Both the position numbers and the translations under genes were made by a program. A DNA stretch of 64,000 nt from Salinibaculum rarum (GTDB lineage Archaea; Halobacteriota; Halobacteria; Halobacteriales; Haloarculaceae), in NCBI RefSeq assembly GCF_030505615.1, contig NZ_CP129994.1:124001-188000 (forward strand), given 5' to 3'. The notes under the pieces are model-generated. The model had not been told where the DNA came from and searched no databases. It saw nothing but the letters and a program-made list of their open reading frames with translations. Each line of letters opens with the position of its first letter. The stretch's first letter is position 1. This document shows positions 15,982 through 25,386 of this stretch, piece by piece.

Positions 15982-16728
15982 ATGAATCAAGAGTTAGAAG
16001 CATATCTGACGGATTCATATCCGACATTTTTCCACTATCGCGCCACAGATGAAACGGTTGCTGATGGGATGGACCCCGCGATAGCACATGAAATTGCTTG
16101 CGATGACGGTTGGTTCCCGCTTATTGAAGCAGTTGCTACAATCGCTAAAAAGCAGTTCAACACGCGGGGTGACCGTGAGACAATACACGCGACGCAAATC
16201 AAAGAGAAATTCGGTGCACTCCGCATCTACGTAAATCGGTCACCGGATCGCATCACAGCGGCAACTTGGATGGCGCAACGACTCTCTGAGCAGATGTGCG
16301 AGCGGTGTGGAGCTACACAAGGTACTCGGAAACAGTCAGACACCGGGTGGATGAAAACACTGTGCGAATCTTGCGGACTTGAGTGGCGCGGCGTTCCTGA
16401 AGAGGTTCCTGTGTGGCAGTTCACGTATGAATGCCACGAGTGCGGGTCTGAAACTCCAGTGCTGTACCCGGTTGGCGTTGGTGGGAAGCATGGTGGCGCG
16501 TGGGAACCGGTCGGAGAACAGCTCAAAACACTCACGGAAGGCAACATTCAGGAAGTGTTCAGTGAAGTACAACGCACAGTTGTGTACGGGAATTGTTGTG
16601 TGGAGTGTGACGCCTACCAAGGGAATTACTACGTTTACGAAGCTGCGGCTGACCGTGATCTCACGTTAGAGACGACCGCGTCTCACGATCACGATGCAAC
16701 CCGCGTCACGACTGTCACCACCCGATAA
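15982..16728 (+). CDS. Phage-type KEKFG domain protein with zinc sites
   Basis: 248 residues. The N-terminal half contains CDDGWFPLIEAVA and, later, IKEKFGALRIYVN, a signature I know from phage and prophage proteins of unknown function (CGDGW...VKEKFGGLRFY). It is followed by cysteine pairs CERCG and CESCG, then CHECG and CCVEC, so two or more zinc sites are likely. The combination suggests viral origin, although the gene sits among ordinary haloarchaeal genes. The C-terminal tail is threonine-rich and low in complexity. Function unknown. Confidence 0.75.
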   Translation: MNQELEAYLTDSYPTFFHYRATDETVADGMDPAIAHEIACDDGWFPLIEAVATIAKKQFNTRGDRETIHATQIKEKFGALRIYVNRSPDRITAATWMAQRLSEQMCERCGATQGTRKQSDTGWMKTLCESCGLEWRGVPEEVPVWQFTYECHECGSETPVLYPVGVGGKHGGAWEPVGEQLKTLTEGNIQEVFSEVQRTVVYGNCCVECDAYQGNYYVYEAAADRDLTLETTASHDHDATRVTTVTTR

Positions 16729-16804
16729 CACTCACTTTCCTTGCAGGTGAATCACAGTATTTCGGGCACATCTTTACCTGCGACGCTCCCGAAAGATATG
16801 CTGG

Positions 16805-17380
16805 ATGCCCACTTCACACTCAAACACACTCATCCAACGGTTCCATTTGGGAACAGGCACGTATCGCACAATCCGAGACTTGCGCGGCGACGACTACCAC
16901 GTTGAGCGTGATGGTGAAGAAATTCTTTCGGCTGACTTGGCTGAATTCACTGACGGGGAGCTCAAATTCAAACACGACGATCAGGAAGTGTTCCGCGTGG
17001 AACGCACGCCTGTTGATGACGGTGTGTCGTTCCTCGTCATTGACACTGCGACGGGCGATGAAATCGCAGCGCTAGTTAATACGGGTGGGGTGCTTGGTGG
17101 CCGATGGGAAGTTCGAGATCCAACAACAGGAACCGTCATCGTCTCGTTCAAATGTGAGGACTCGGTTGTGAACGCGGTCACGACAGTCAGCCAGCTCGGG
17201 AAACTCAAACGCCACGAGTACGCGATTGTTGATGTGCAAGATGGAGTGATCGGAGCTATCACTGCAACCGCGGAGAAACTGACGGTTACCCACGAGATAA
17301 CGATTGATGCTGATGCATCGGTCACACAGGAACTGGTTTTAGCCGCAGCGACCGTGTTCGACGCTGTCCAGTCCGCGTAA
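16805..17380 (+). CDS. LURP-one-related (tubby-like fold) protein
   Basis: 191 residues with the repeating short beta-strand pattern of the LURP-one/DUF567 family: YHVERDGEEIL, FRVERT, GGRWEVRDPTTGTVI, YAIVDVQDGVIG, ending in a hydrophobic helix (LVLAAATVFDAV). The family adopts a tubby-like barrel and in other organisms binds membranes or phosphoinositides; its role in archaea is unknown. A clear paralogue lies at 26166-26756. Confidence 0.72.
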   Translation: MPTSHSNTLIQRFHLGTGTYRTIRDLRGDDYHVERDGEEILSADLAEFTDGELKFKHDDQEVFRVERTPVDDGVSFLVIDTATGDEIAALVNTGGVLGGRWEVRDPTTGTVIVSFKCEDSVVNAVTTVSQLGKLKRHEYAIVDVQDGVIGAITATAEKLTVTHEITIDADASVTQELVLAAATVFDAVQSA

Positions 17381-17472
17381 CATCACACGACCTTCCCCTC
17401 ATGCGATGTTGGTTCGTGGCAACTCCTAGTAGTTGCCTCGTGGCAATCTCTCAAAACAGTTTTTGACTCTTA

Positions 17473-17540
17473 GTCAACTACCCCACCCTACTGCGCTCGG
17501 GCAGATGAACTGCCACTCGCTTGTTGAGGGTGGGGCTTGT
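17473..17540 (-). other. TnpB right end / omega-RNA scaffold A
   Basis: In the tnpB reading direction this covers the last ~50 bases of the gene and its stop codon, ending CAGTAGGGTGGGGTAGTTGAC. The overlap of the guide-RNA scaffold with the tnpB 3' end is typical of IS200/IS605-family elements. The guide would begin just left of 17473. Identified by similarity to four other copies in this window. Confidence 0.65.
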
Positions 17541-18849
17541 CGGTGGACACCCACTCAGTCTCGGCAAAATCGCCGTCTGGTGAGAGTGCCCCCGACATTA
17601 AGGCCAGTTGACTTGCGGCCTGCCCGGACGAACACGTGTGGCTCGCCGGGTTGGACACTTCATCGTTCAGATACCGGAACCCGATGTTCTTCGCCGCATT
17701 ATAATCCGAATTAACCGTGTAGCCACACTCGACACACTCGAAGTGTTTCCCGTCACGATTGTCTTCCTCGACAGAGTCGCAATCCGTGTGGCTACACGCC
17801 TGACTCGTGTAATCTGGCTTCACCGTATCCACGGTCACACCGTATCGTTCCAGTTTGTACTCGGTGTATTTGCGGACTTTCTCGAAGAGCCACTGCTGGA
17901 ATTTCGGCAGATTCGAGATACGCTTCCGAATCCGCGTTAAATTCTCGAATGCAACGTGTGTAGCCCGGACTCTGAGTGCTTCTTGTTTGATCGAGTTGGC
18001 GACGTGGTGGGCATACTGGTCGTAATACCGCCACTCAACCCCACGCCGCTGTTGAAACCGGAGATGGGCACTCCGAGTCCCCGTCTGTTGTAGCTCACCA
18101 CGCAACTGTTCTTGGTCCTCGCGGTACGCGTTCAAAGCGTCGGCGTTCCCGTAGAATTGCCCGGTTGAAGTGACCGTAGTTGAACCGTCAACGTTGAGGT
18201 CCACGCCAAGAACACGAACAGTGTCCTCGTTATGCGTGTCTGAACCCGTTTCTGTTTCTGGTGCATACACTGAGTTGGATTCAAACTGCCGGTTCATCAC
18301 GGCATGAAGCCAGAACCGCTCACCGTCGAAGACGAGTTTCGATGTGCCGAACGACCACCGCCTATCCAACACGTACTCAGCGTAAGGCGTTCTCTCTAGC
18401 TCTCTCGGGAGTTCGTACTGGCAGGCCACTCGTCCGTTGACCGTGGAGAACGACGCTTCATACCGCTTGTACGTGGCCGCACGCTTGTCGTAGGTCATCG
18501 TGTAGCCGGCCGAGTCACGGTCGTAGAAGTCGGGTTTCGAGATACGGTCGCCATTTTCCCAACTGGTTTTGCACGAGGAGATAGCTGAGGTTGCGTCTTT
18601 GATGGCTTTCTGAACGAGGTTGGCGTTCAGTTGTTCGTCGGTGTCATCTCGAAGGCGGTCGTACAGGGCGTTTTCGGCGGCTTGTTTGCTGGTTTCGAGG
18701 TCGTCTGGTTGTTTGGGGTTGTCGGGCCAGCAGTGGTCAACGGTTTCCTGCTGGCAGTAGGCATACGGCAGGATAGTATGGTGGAAATCAGATTTAGATT
18801 CCTCTGGAATATTAAGAGGAATTACGACCGTCCGGTTTACTTCCACCAT
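17488..18849 (-). CDS. tnpB: RNA-guided nuclease TnpB of an IS1341-type (IS200/IS605) element
   Basis: 453 residues. The three RuvC catalytic acids are in place: D in GVDLNVDG, E in AFENLTRIR, and D in NSDYNAAKNIG. Between the last two lies a zinc finger with CSHTDC and CVEC. The frame is complete, so the protein may be active. TnpB cuts DNA at sites matching a guide carried by an RNA from the element's right end and so helps the element persist. No tnpA transposase is present, as is usual for IS1341-type elements. The C-terminal ~60 residues, rich in Ser/Ala/Gln, read through the RNA scaffold. Confidence 0.93.
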   Translation of the reverse strand: MVEVNRTVVIPLNIPEESKSDFHHTILPYAYCQQETVDHCWPDNPKQPDDLETSKQAAENALYDRLRDDTDEQLNANLVQKAIKDATSAISSCKTSWENGDRISKPDFYDRDSAGYTMTYDKRAATYKRYEASFSTVNGRVACQYELPRELERTPYAEYVLDRRWSFGTSKLVFDGERFWLHAVMNRQFESNSVYAPETETGSDTHNEDTVRVLGVDLNVDGSTTVTSTGQFYGNADALNAYREDQEQLRGELQQTGTRSAHLRFQQRRGVEWRYYDQYAHHVANSIKQEALRVRATHVAFENLTRIRKRISNLPKFQQWLFEKVRKYTEYKLERYGVTVDTVKPDYTSQACSHTDCDSVEEDNRDGKHFECVECGYTVNSDYNAAKNIGFRYLNDEVSNPASHTCSSGQAASQLALMSGALSPDGDFAETEWVSTDKPHPQQASGSSSARAQ

Positions 18850-18930
18850 ATACGTTATGTCGGCTAGCTGGATTGTAAAGGCTGCGATTCGGGGTGTCAG
18901 GACTGACTACAAGTGGTGGTTTTTGGTGGT

Positions 18931-19015
18931 GTGTCGGCTTCCTCCCCGCCCTACTCGCTTGTGCTTCCGACCAGTCGGAAGCCCGGCGCTCCTTGAGGAC
19001 GGGGCCTCCGCCTCG
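18931..19015 (-). other. TnpB right-end-like scaffold B (upstream of tnpB)
   Basis: In the minus direction: GGCCCCGTCCTCAAGGAGCGCC, then a perfect 9-bp hairpin (GCTTCCGAC/GTCGGAAGC), then AGCGAGTAGGGCGGGGAGG. It shares its order of motifs with scaffolds A, C, D and E but is more diverged. It stands on the 5' side of tnpB, where a right end is not expected, so it is probably the remnant of another insertion. Confidence 0.5.
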
Positions 19016-19042
19016 AAATGGGTGAGAGGGTTCGGCTGTCAG

Positions 19043-20569
19043 TCAGAATTGACCGAGTCCAGTCTGCTCGCCTGCCGCATCGTCGGAATTGTCGTCACTG
19101 GCAGTGTTGGGCGGTTCACTGTCAGTGTCGCTGCCGACGTCACCAAGCGTTGCTTGCCCGTTGTTGTCAGCTGCTGCGCTACTTGGTGATTCACTGGTCG
19201 CACCTTCTCCATCGTTAGTCTCCGAATCAGCAGTTCCCTTGTCGAATGAGTCCAGCGCGGTGCTACTGCCGCGTCCATGTTCTATCGCGGCCTCTGACTC
19301 GAGTTTTTCTGCATCCTCGACGATTGATTCGACCTTGTTGGTATCTTCGCCGCTCCCGGTGATGAATGAGATTTCTTTCTCGGTCAGGTCGTACGTTGCA
19401 GCCATGGACACTGTGAGATCGCGCGGTTTGCAGTGGTGGGTGAGCGCACCGAGGTACGGCATCAAGTCACGTCGTGCTGTCCCCATTGAGACGTGACTGG
19501 TGTCCGCGATGCGTTGTGCAATTGAATCGCGCGTTGAACGCGTGCTCTTGGTGCGACCGAGTTGCTGCCAGTAGGACGGTGGGCCGTATCGTGTCCAGCC
19601 GCTGTGACGCCCGCGCCGACTCGCAGCAACCCCGCTCGTCATTTGGTCGGTCACATATTTCCAGTAACCATAGTTTTGCGTTGCACGGACGCGCCCGAGC
19701 CATTGGTCAGCGCGAGCGAGATGGTCGTATGCGTGGTATAGTTCGTTGGCATCGTATTCTTTGACGATGTTGTCTTCAATCCACGCGAAGAGGTCGTCTG
19801 GCGTTTCATCCACGCTGTACGCGAGCGACCGCGCTTCTTCTGGGTCGGCTTCTTGGAATAGCGAATCCATGAACGGGAACAGGTCTTCAGACTTATCCCG
19901 ACTCCCGGTCGGTACGTCGTCTTCAGTGAGTGTGCCTTGCAGCCCGCTTGCAGTGGCCTGCAAGTCGTTCACCGCACCACGAATGTCGTCTGTGTTATTT
20001 CCCGCAATCGCCTTCAGTGCATCCTGTGTGTATTCGACGTCTTCTGCTTCGCAAATCTCTCGAAGGAATCGTGCAACCTCGCTTTGGTTGATGTTCCCCG
20101 TGTCGAATTCGATGTCTTCGCACTTGTTTCGCAGCGCGTTACTCATCTCATAAAAGTCGTTAGCGATGAGTACCACGGGCTGTTCAGCGTCTTTCACAAC
20201 GTCAGTCATCGCTTTTGACCCGCCACGGTCGCTATTCCCGTGGAGGCTGTCAGCTTCATCGAGGATGACGAGACGACGACCGGTCGTGCCTTGGGTAAGT
20301 GTGCCATTCGCGGCAGCGCCGCCAGCGATTTTGCTGACCACGTCTTTCGTCCGTGTCTCACTCGCGTTCATCTCGATGGTTTCCCACCCGTGTTCGTTCG
20401 CTAAGGCGTGTGCTGCGGTGGTTTTCCCAATGCCGGGCTTCCCGTAGAGAAGCGCGGCGCGCCCGTTGTCCGGCCATTTGTCGGCCCATTTACGGAGTTT
20501 CTTCACCGCTTTGTCGTTCCCCCGGATCTCACTGAGTTTTTCCGGGCGGTGTTCCTGCGTCCAATCCAT
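19043..20569 (-). CDS. rfcB: Replication factor C large subunit
   Basis: 508 residues. It begins MDWTQEHRPEKLSEI, the RFC box I equivalent. Walker A is in YGKPGIGKTTAAHAL near residue 45, and Walker B in VILDEADSL. The C-terminal ~100 residues are acidic and disordered, ending QTGLGQF, a likely PCNA-binding (PIP) motif. It loads the PCNA clamp together with the small subunits. It shares this region with rfcC, rfcA and radB, an unusually tight grouping. In haloarchaea the large subunit is usually called RfcB. Confidence 0.95.
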   Translation of the reverse strand: MDWTQEHRPEKLSEIRGNDKAVKKLRKWADKWPDNGRAALLYGKPGIGKTTAAHALANEHGWETIEMNASETRTKDVVSKIAGGAAANGTLTQGTTGRRLVILDEADSLHGNSDRGGSKAMTDVVKDAEQPVVLIANDFYEMSNALRNKCEDIEFDTGNINQSEVARFLREICEAEDVEYTQDALKAIAGNNTDDIRGAVNDLQATASGLQGTLTEDDVPTGSRDKSEDLFPFMDSLFQEADPEEARSLAYSVDETPDDLFAWIEDNIVKEYDANELYHAYDHLARADQWLGRVRATQNYGYWKYVTDQMTSGVAASRRGRHSGWTRYGPPSYWQQLGRTKSTRSTRDSIAQRIADTSHVSMGTARRDLMPYLGALTHHCKPRDLTVSMAATYDLTEKEISFITGSGEDTNKVESIVEDAEKLESEAAIEHGRGSSTALDSFDKGTADSETNDGEGATSESPSSAAADNNGQATLGDVGSDTDSEPPNTASDDNSDDAAGEQTGLGQF

Positions 20570-20653
20570 CGTGCCACATAGTACGGTCTACCGCCCTAAA
20601 CACATTCGGGATTCCCAGTACCACAAAAAGAGCGCTTGTATCCGGGACGGGAA

Positions 20654-21346
20654 TCACGGAGTTGGCGTGCCCCGGAGCCCGGAGTCAGTGATGGTGAAAG
20701 CTTTGCTCATCCCGGTTTCCTTAGCGCGGTGTTTCTCGAGGTGGACCTGACGGGCACCGGTTGTGTCTTCGATGTAAAGAATCGTACTGGGCCAATGATT
20801 GAGTGTATTCCCACCGAGAGGAGACACGCCAGAGGCGTCTTCTTCGATGTCAGCATACACTTGATTCGTGAAGATGACTGCGGCATCACTTCGCCGTGCA
20901 ATCCCAAGCAAATACACGATTTGATCGGCGAGCTCGCGGAGTGTTTCTGCTTCACTTTCATCACGAGTGCGTTTCAGCCGGTAAAATCCGGTTGCACTGT
21001 CGAGAACGACAAGACCGAGGTTATCACTGATGCCATCCACAGCCTTGACAGCCTTGCGTTGTTCTTCAAAATTCATCGCGTCTTTCCGGTAGATGTTTTC
21101 GGCAATACTGTCACCGTCGACGGGATGTGCGTCCATGAGTGTAGTGAGGCGCGCATCGGACACTCCTTCCGTGTCGATATACACGACATCTTCACCATGT
21201 GCTGCGGTTTCCACAGTTGTGTTTAACGCTATGTTCGTCTTCCCAGTCCCGGGCGACCCGTAAAGCTCTGTGACAGCACCACGATCCACGCCTCCATTCA
21301 GGAGAGTATTAAGACTGTCACACCCAGTACTCAATGAGTCACTCAT
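20654..21346 (-). CDS. radB: DNA repair and recombination protein RadB
   Basis: 230 residues from MSDSLSTGCDSL; an ATG three codons earlier is possible and longer starts would overlap the divergent rfcC. RecA-fold core with Walker A GSPGTGKTNIA near residue 33 and a Walker B-like LVVLDSATG. It lacks the N-terminal helix-hairpin-helix domain of RadA, which defines RadB. In haloarchaea RadB assists RadA in homologous recombination. It is transcribed divergently from rfcC with about 130 bases between starts. Confidence 0.92.
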   Translation of the reverse strand: MSDSLSTGCDSLNTLLNGGVDRGAVTELYGSPGTGKTNIALNTTVETAAHGEDVVYIDTEGVSDARLTTLMDAHPVDGDSIAENIYRKDAMNFEEQRKAVKAVDGISDNLGLVVLDSATGFYRLKRTRDESEAETLRELADQIVYLLGIARRSDAAVIFTNQVYADIEEDASGVSPLGGNTLNHWPSTILYIEDTTGARQVHLEKHRAKETGMSKAFTITDSGLRGTPTP

Positions 21347-21474
21347 ACGCGCCATATCGTAGACACGCGCTCCTGAAAACCACTCGGATTTCAGCACCGG
21401 ACACGACAACACAGCCACCGGATACCTGGAATCCCCGACCCTCTTTACGCACCGGCCCATACACTGTGGTAGAA

Positions 21475-22506
21475 ATGGTGGACGCCGACTTAGAACCGCC
21501 GCTGTGGATTGACACCCACACGCCGTCCTTGGAAGACATCCCACAGGACGACGTGCAGGCGTATCTCCAGGAAGCAACAGACTCACCCCTGAATCTCTTC
21601 ATTCACGGGCCGAAAGGAGCTGGGAAGACGGCTGCCGTTGACGCGCTCTTGGACGAAGTGCATGACTCGGAAAACGACGTGCTTCGGGTGAATGCTGCTG
21701 ACTTCTTCAACATGAGTAAAAAGGAGTTAGCGAATGACCCGCGATTCACGCACTTCATCGACTCCAAGCGCCGACGCAACACGTCAAAAGCAGGTCTGAT
21801 GATCCACGTTGTGAAAGAACTCTCCGCGAACCAACCCGTTGGCGGGACCTTCAAGACGGTTGTTCTGGATAATGCGACGTCGATGCGACGTGACTTTCAG
21901 CAGGCACTCCGTCGTGTCATGGAACGCCACCATGAAACGACGCAATTCATCATCATTGCCCGGAGTGCATCCGGCACGATCCCGGCTATCAAAAGCCGGT
22001 GTTTCACGTTGCCGATGCGTGCTCCGACGAAAAACGAAGTCACGGACGTGCTTGAAACCATCACGACAGCGGAAGACGTGACGACGGAAGATAGCGTACT
22101 CCCGTTCATTGCCAGCTACGCGAACCATGACCTCCGAGAAGCGATTCTCACACTCCAGCTAGCAGCACAAACCGCCGACCCAGTCACCCCGCAAGTTGTT
22201 GCTGATGAGGTGGATGAAATCGGACTCGAAGAAGACGCTAAAGATGCGCTTGGTGACGCCAAGGCCGGGAATATCAAGGACGCGCGTAAAACGGTGGACG
22301 ACCTACTCATCGATGAGGAACTCACCGGACGAGAAGTCCTCAAACTCCTCTTGACCGGCGTGCGTACCGGTCATGAGTACGGTCCGGAAGCCACTACGGA
22401 CTTGGTTGAGGTTGCCGGTGAAATCGATGCGCAACTAGACGCCGGAACCAGTGATCGCACCCACATCGTGAATTTCCTCACTGAGGTGCATCATGCTACT
22501 GCGTAA
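21475..22506 (+). CDS. rfcC: Replication factor C small subunit 2 (RfcC type)
   Basis: 343 residues from MVDADLEPPLWIDTHTPSL; an upstream in-frame extension overlaps radB and is not convincing. This is the divergent haloarchaeal clamp-loader subunit: Walker A GPKGAGKTAA, a Walker B-equivalent VVLDNATSM in which the usual DEAD-like residues are altered, and IKSRCF, the SRC arginine-finger motif. The altered Walker B suggests weak or no ATP hydrolysis with the finger kept, as in an arginine-finger donor subunit; this is inference. Confidence 0.9.
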   Translation: MVDADLEPPLWIDTHTPSLEDIPQDDVQAYLQEATDSPLNLFIHGPKGAGKTAAVDALLDEVHDSENDVLRVNAADFFNMSKKELANDPRFTHFIDSKRRRNTSKAGLMIHVVKELSANQPVGGTFKTVVLDNATSMRRDFQQALRRVMERHHETTQFIIIARSASGTIPAIKSRCFTLPMRAPTKNEVTDVLETITTAEDVTTEDSVLPFIASYANHDLREAILTLQLAAQTADPVTPQVVADEVDEIGLEEDAKDALGDAKAGNIKDARKTVDDLLIDEELTGREVLKLLLTGVRTGHEYGPEATTDLVEVAGEIDAQLDAGTSDRTHIVNFLTEVHHATA

Positions 22507-22609
22507 TCACACACCCACCGAGAATCCCAACGGGTCAAGTGTGTCGCGCCCTAAGGATAGTTTGCGAGAAACACAACCTTCGAACCAGCAGTTTCATGCG
22601 TGATTCACA

Positions 22610-23611
22610 ATGAGTGAACCTACCTCTCCTGACACCGATGCGACTGACGACAGCACCGCGACGCGAGACACAATTTGGGTGGAGAAATACCGCCCAGAAA
22701 CCCTGGACGACGTGGTCGGGCAACCCGACATCATCGACCGGATTCAGCGAAACGTGGCTGATGGCGATCTGCCGAACCTCCTATTCGCCGGTGAAGCCGG
22801 AATAGGCAAAACTACCTCAGCATGTGCTATCGCCAAAGAGCTGTATGGCGCCGAGTGGGACGAACACTTCCTTGAGTTGAACGCGAGTGACGAACGCGGG
22901 ATTGACGTGGTCCGTGACCGCATCAAAGACTTCGCACGGTCGTCGTTTGGAAACGTCGATTACCGCATCATCTTCCTTGATGAAGCAGATAGCCTCACGA
23001 GCTCGGCACAGGCAGCGCTCCGCCGAACAATGGAGCAATTCTCCAACAACGTGCGGTTCATCCTGAGTTGTAACTACTCGTCGGACATCATCGACCCAAT
23101 CCAGTCGCGGTGCTCTGTGTGCCGATTCACGCCCATCAATGACGACGTAGTGGCCCGACGCCTCAACGAGATCGCTGAGAATGAGGATGTGGCACTCACC
23201 GAAAGCGGTGCCGACGCGCTCGTGTACGCAGCAGACGGCGACATGCGCCGCGCCATCAACGCGCTTCAAGCCGCGGCAACGCTTTCCGACCCCGTCGACG
23301 AGGACGCGGTGTATCGTATCACCTCGACAGCACGCCCGGAAGAAATCGAAGAGATGGTCGAAACAGCGCTCGCAGGCAATTTCGATGCTGCGCGCACGCA
23401 ACTCGATGTGTTCCTCCGTGAGAAAGGCCTGAGTGGTGGTGACATCCTCGGTCAGATTCACCGTCTCGTCTGGGATTTCAATGTCGGTGATGCCACTGCC
23501 ATCGAGATCATGGATCGCGTCGGAGAGACAGACTACCGAATCAGTGAAGGAGCAGACGACCGCATCCAACTTGAAGCATTCCTAGCATCCCTCGCTAAAT
23601 ACACTAATTAA
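22610..23611 (+). CDS. rfcA: Replication factor C small subunit 1 (RfcA type)
   Basis: 333 residues. Canonical archaeal small subunit: [15 protein letters not shown], Walker [13 protein letters not shown], Walker [11 protein letters not shown], and [10 protein letters not shown] with the SRC arginine finger. The C-terminal collar helices are complete. It forms the main ATPase of the clamp loader with RfcB and RfcC. The gene follows rfcC on the same strand after about 100 bases. Confidence 0.96.
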   Translation: MSEPTSPDTDATDDSTATRDTIWVEKYRPETLDDVVGQPDIIDRIQRNVADGDLPNLLFAGEAGIGKTTSACAIAKELYGAEWDEHFLELNASDERGIDVVRDRIKDFARSSFGNVDYRIIFLDEADSLTSSAQAALRRTMEQFSNNVRFILSCNYSSDIIDPIQSRCSVCRFTPINDDVVARRLNEIAENEDVALTESGADALVYAADGDMRRAINALQAAATLSDPVDEDAVYRITSTARPEEIEEMVETALAGNFDAARTQLDVFLREKGLSGGDILGQIHRLVWDFNVGDATAIEIMDRVGETDYRISEGADDRIQLEAFLASLAKYTN

Positions 23612-23721
23612 CCGCGCCAACCTGCTGGTATCGCCGGGCAATTCGACTGTCCGCAGCTCCTGAATGTGCTCGCGCTCGAACGGTGGGTTAGCGAAACGAA
23701 GTTCTCTTCGATTGGGTACGA

Positions 23722-24342
23722 CTACGTCTTCTCTTTTGTTTCTAACACCCACGAGTTCCGGAGCAATCGAAGTGTCGAGTCAGCCTGTTCTTTATCTTTT
23801 TCAGCTTCAGTTACCCGGTCCGCAATTCGGTTGGTAAATGTCGTAAGATTTGATGGTGTGATATCCATGAAGGTTGTAATCGTCTCATCGTCGTACCCTT
23901 GTTGACGTAGGAGGAATACTTCAGCTTCTCTAGGTGAGAGGTTTGTGTCCTTGGCGACTGTTCTGAGAGCCTCCTTCCGCGTTCTAAATAGGTATGCAAG
24001 ATATTCATAAAGGAATGTTTGATCGAATGCAGCCGACGTCAAAGGGCCGTGATAGAGCAATCGACCATCTCTTAGGAACGGATGAAGTGTGAACTCAGCC
24101 TCATACGGTTCATTCCCAGAGACATACACTTCTAATTCGTACTGATCTGTAGCAAAGTGGAACACTGACTGATCATTTTCTTTGTACTGATGGAAATGGC
24201 GTACAGACACCTCGGAAAAGACTTCTTCTAGCCGGTCTTCTTGATCAACACTGGCAGGTATTTCATCAACCAACTCAGCCAGTCCCGAAAGATAGCTCTT
24301 TCCTGTTGTGTGCATTCCGGACCAGTCGTATTCTTTGTTCAT
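23722..24342 (-). CDS. Helix-turn-helix regulator
   Basis: 206 residues. The C-terminal third contains LSPREAEVFLLRQQGYDDETI followed by SNLTTFTNRIADRV, the layout of a LuxR/sigma-4-like helix-turn-helix, then a charged helix (TEAEKDKEQADSTLRLL). The N-terminal ~130 residues form an unrecognised domain that could sense a ligand or partner. Codirectional with nothing nearby; the stop falls in the gap after rfcA. Probably a transcription regulator of unknown target. Confidence 0.72.
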   Translation of the reverse strand: MNKEYDWSGMHTTGKSYLSGLAELVDEIPASVDQEDRLEEVFSEVSVRHFHQYKENDQSVFHFATDQYELEVYVSGNEPYEAEFTLHPFLRDGRLLYHGPLTSAAFDQTFLYEYLAYLFRTRKEALRTVAKDTNLSPREAEVFLLRQQGYDDETITTFMDITPSNLTTFTNRIADRVTEAEKDKEQADSTLRLLRNSWVLETKEKT

Positions 24343-24561
24343 ACCCCCATCACAGAACTTGTGATGATAAAGGTCTAGGTTCCCATCCCTCCGGCTTGGT
24401 TAACCGGCCGCAGGCGCGACCACACACCACCCTTCCTTTTCTCCCCTGCGACCCGTTCTGGTACTCTATCTTCTAACAGCGAGAGAATCCCGCCGTTCAC
24501 GCCGGGCGAGGTGTGACGTGGGCAAACTCTCATATTCACATGGTGAGTATGTTTAGGAAAC

Positions 24562-24879
24562 ATGGGATTGGTTACTGTCCTATACCTGATTGTATTAGTG
24601 GCGGTTATCGGGTTTCTCGTCATTGTTGGACTGACAATTTCAGACTCGGACTCTGATGATACTGGCGTGCAAACGGACACTTCGAGTGGGGATACCGATG
24701 GCGGGAGTAGCGCGATTACGGTGACTGAATTTGAATCGGATGAAACCGCAGCCGGTGTCCTTGATGACAACACACTCGCACCGGACCAAGACGAAGACAT
24801 CCACCCGTTTGAAGAAGATTTCGAGGAGAGTGCACCGTACATGGAAGATGATCCCACGGACTCGGACGTTGAGTTTTAG
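24562..24879 (+). CDS. Single-span membrane protein with acidic tail
   Basis: 105 residues. An N-terminal hydrophobic helix (residues about 3-25) is followed by ~80 residues very rich in Asp, Glu, Ser and Thr, probably disordered. The overlapping minus-strand frame is low in complexity and is the shadow. Its stop codon overlaps the stop of the convergent membrane protein by four bases. Function unknown. Confidence 0.65.
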   Translation: MGLVTVLYLIVLVAVIGFLVIVGLTISDSDSDDTGVQTDTSSGDTDGGSSAITVTEFESDETAAGVLDDNTLAPDQDEDIHPFEEDFEESAPYMEDDPTDSDVEF

Positions 24880-25193
24880 TTGGAGGTGGTGTCAAATCGT
24901 GGGCCGAGAAGAGCTGTCGCAGCGCCAAGCAGTACGCTGTTCACTGTGAATGCGCCGATTACTGGAAGCATGATGGTAGACGTGGTGAAGGCGCTCGGAT
25001 TGATAGCTCCGGTGTTAATATGGAGGATGTGCCACGGTGTGACCCCGTAGAGATGCACGTCATTGAGGAACGACATGGTTACGACGGCAGCGATGCACAG
25101 ACACCCCATCACAACCCCGAGACCCGTTCCATAGAGCCCGTATTCGAGAGGGGTTGAAGGGAACTGTTTGGTGACGAGACGGCTACCTGGCAT
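24876..25193 (-). CDS. Small membrane protein, three helices
   Basis: 105 residues with hydrophobic segments at about 23-45, 68-85 and 80-98, and an NTGAINPSAF loop between them. No family recognised. Convergent with the acidic-tail protein, sharing stop-codon bases, which suggests a compact, coordinated arrangement. Confidence 0.62.
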   Translation of the reverse strand: MPGSRLVTKQFPSTPLEYGLYGTGLGVVMGCLCIAAVVTMSFLNDVHLYGVTPWHILHINTGAINPSAFTTSTIMLPVIGAFTVNSVLLGAATALLGPRFDTTSN

Positions 25194-25244
25194 ACAGTGA
25201 GTTGTAAGAGGGAGTGTCGTATGAAACTCAGCATAAGATAGCGC

Positions 25245-25317
25245 GGAGCCCCCTTCCTCAACGAGCCGCGCAGTCCGCGCAAGCGGACAAGCAGCGAAGT
25301 AGGGTGGGGTAGTTTAC
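25245..25317 (+). other. Solitary TnpB right-end/omega-RNA-like scaffold C
   Basis: Plus orientation: GGAGCCCCCTTCCTCAACGAG, a GC-rich hairpin (GTCCGC/GCGGAC), then AAGTAGGGTGGGGTAGTTTAC. The 3' block is nearly identical to the end of scaffold A, yet no tnpB lies nearby. The potential guide would start at about 25318. Confidence 0.6.
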
Positions 25318-25386
25318 CCCGGGCGAACTGTTTTGTGGGTGTCTCGAATAGGACAGATTGTGTTGACGCACGATTTCGTTTCCCAG

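Noticed and set aside
17488..18849. Cas12-type CRISPR effector
   Set aside because: Length, RuvC layout and zinc finger fit TnpB of an IS1341-type element, and there is no CRISPR array in the window.
22817..23569. 250-codon minus-strand frame
   Set aside because: Antisense shadow of the highly conserved rfcA.
24375..24857. Minus-strand frame rich in Ser and Val
   Set aside because: Overlaps the acidic-tail membrane protein; low complexity and no motif.
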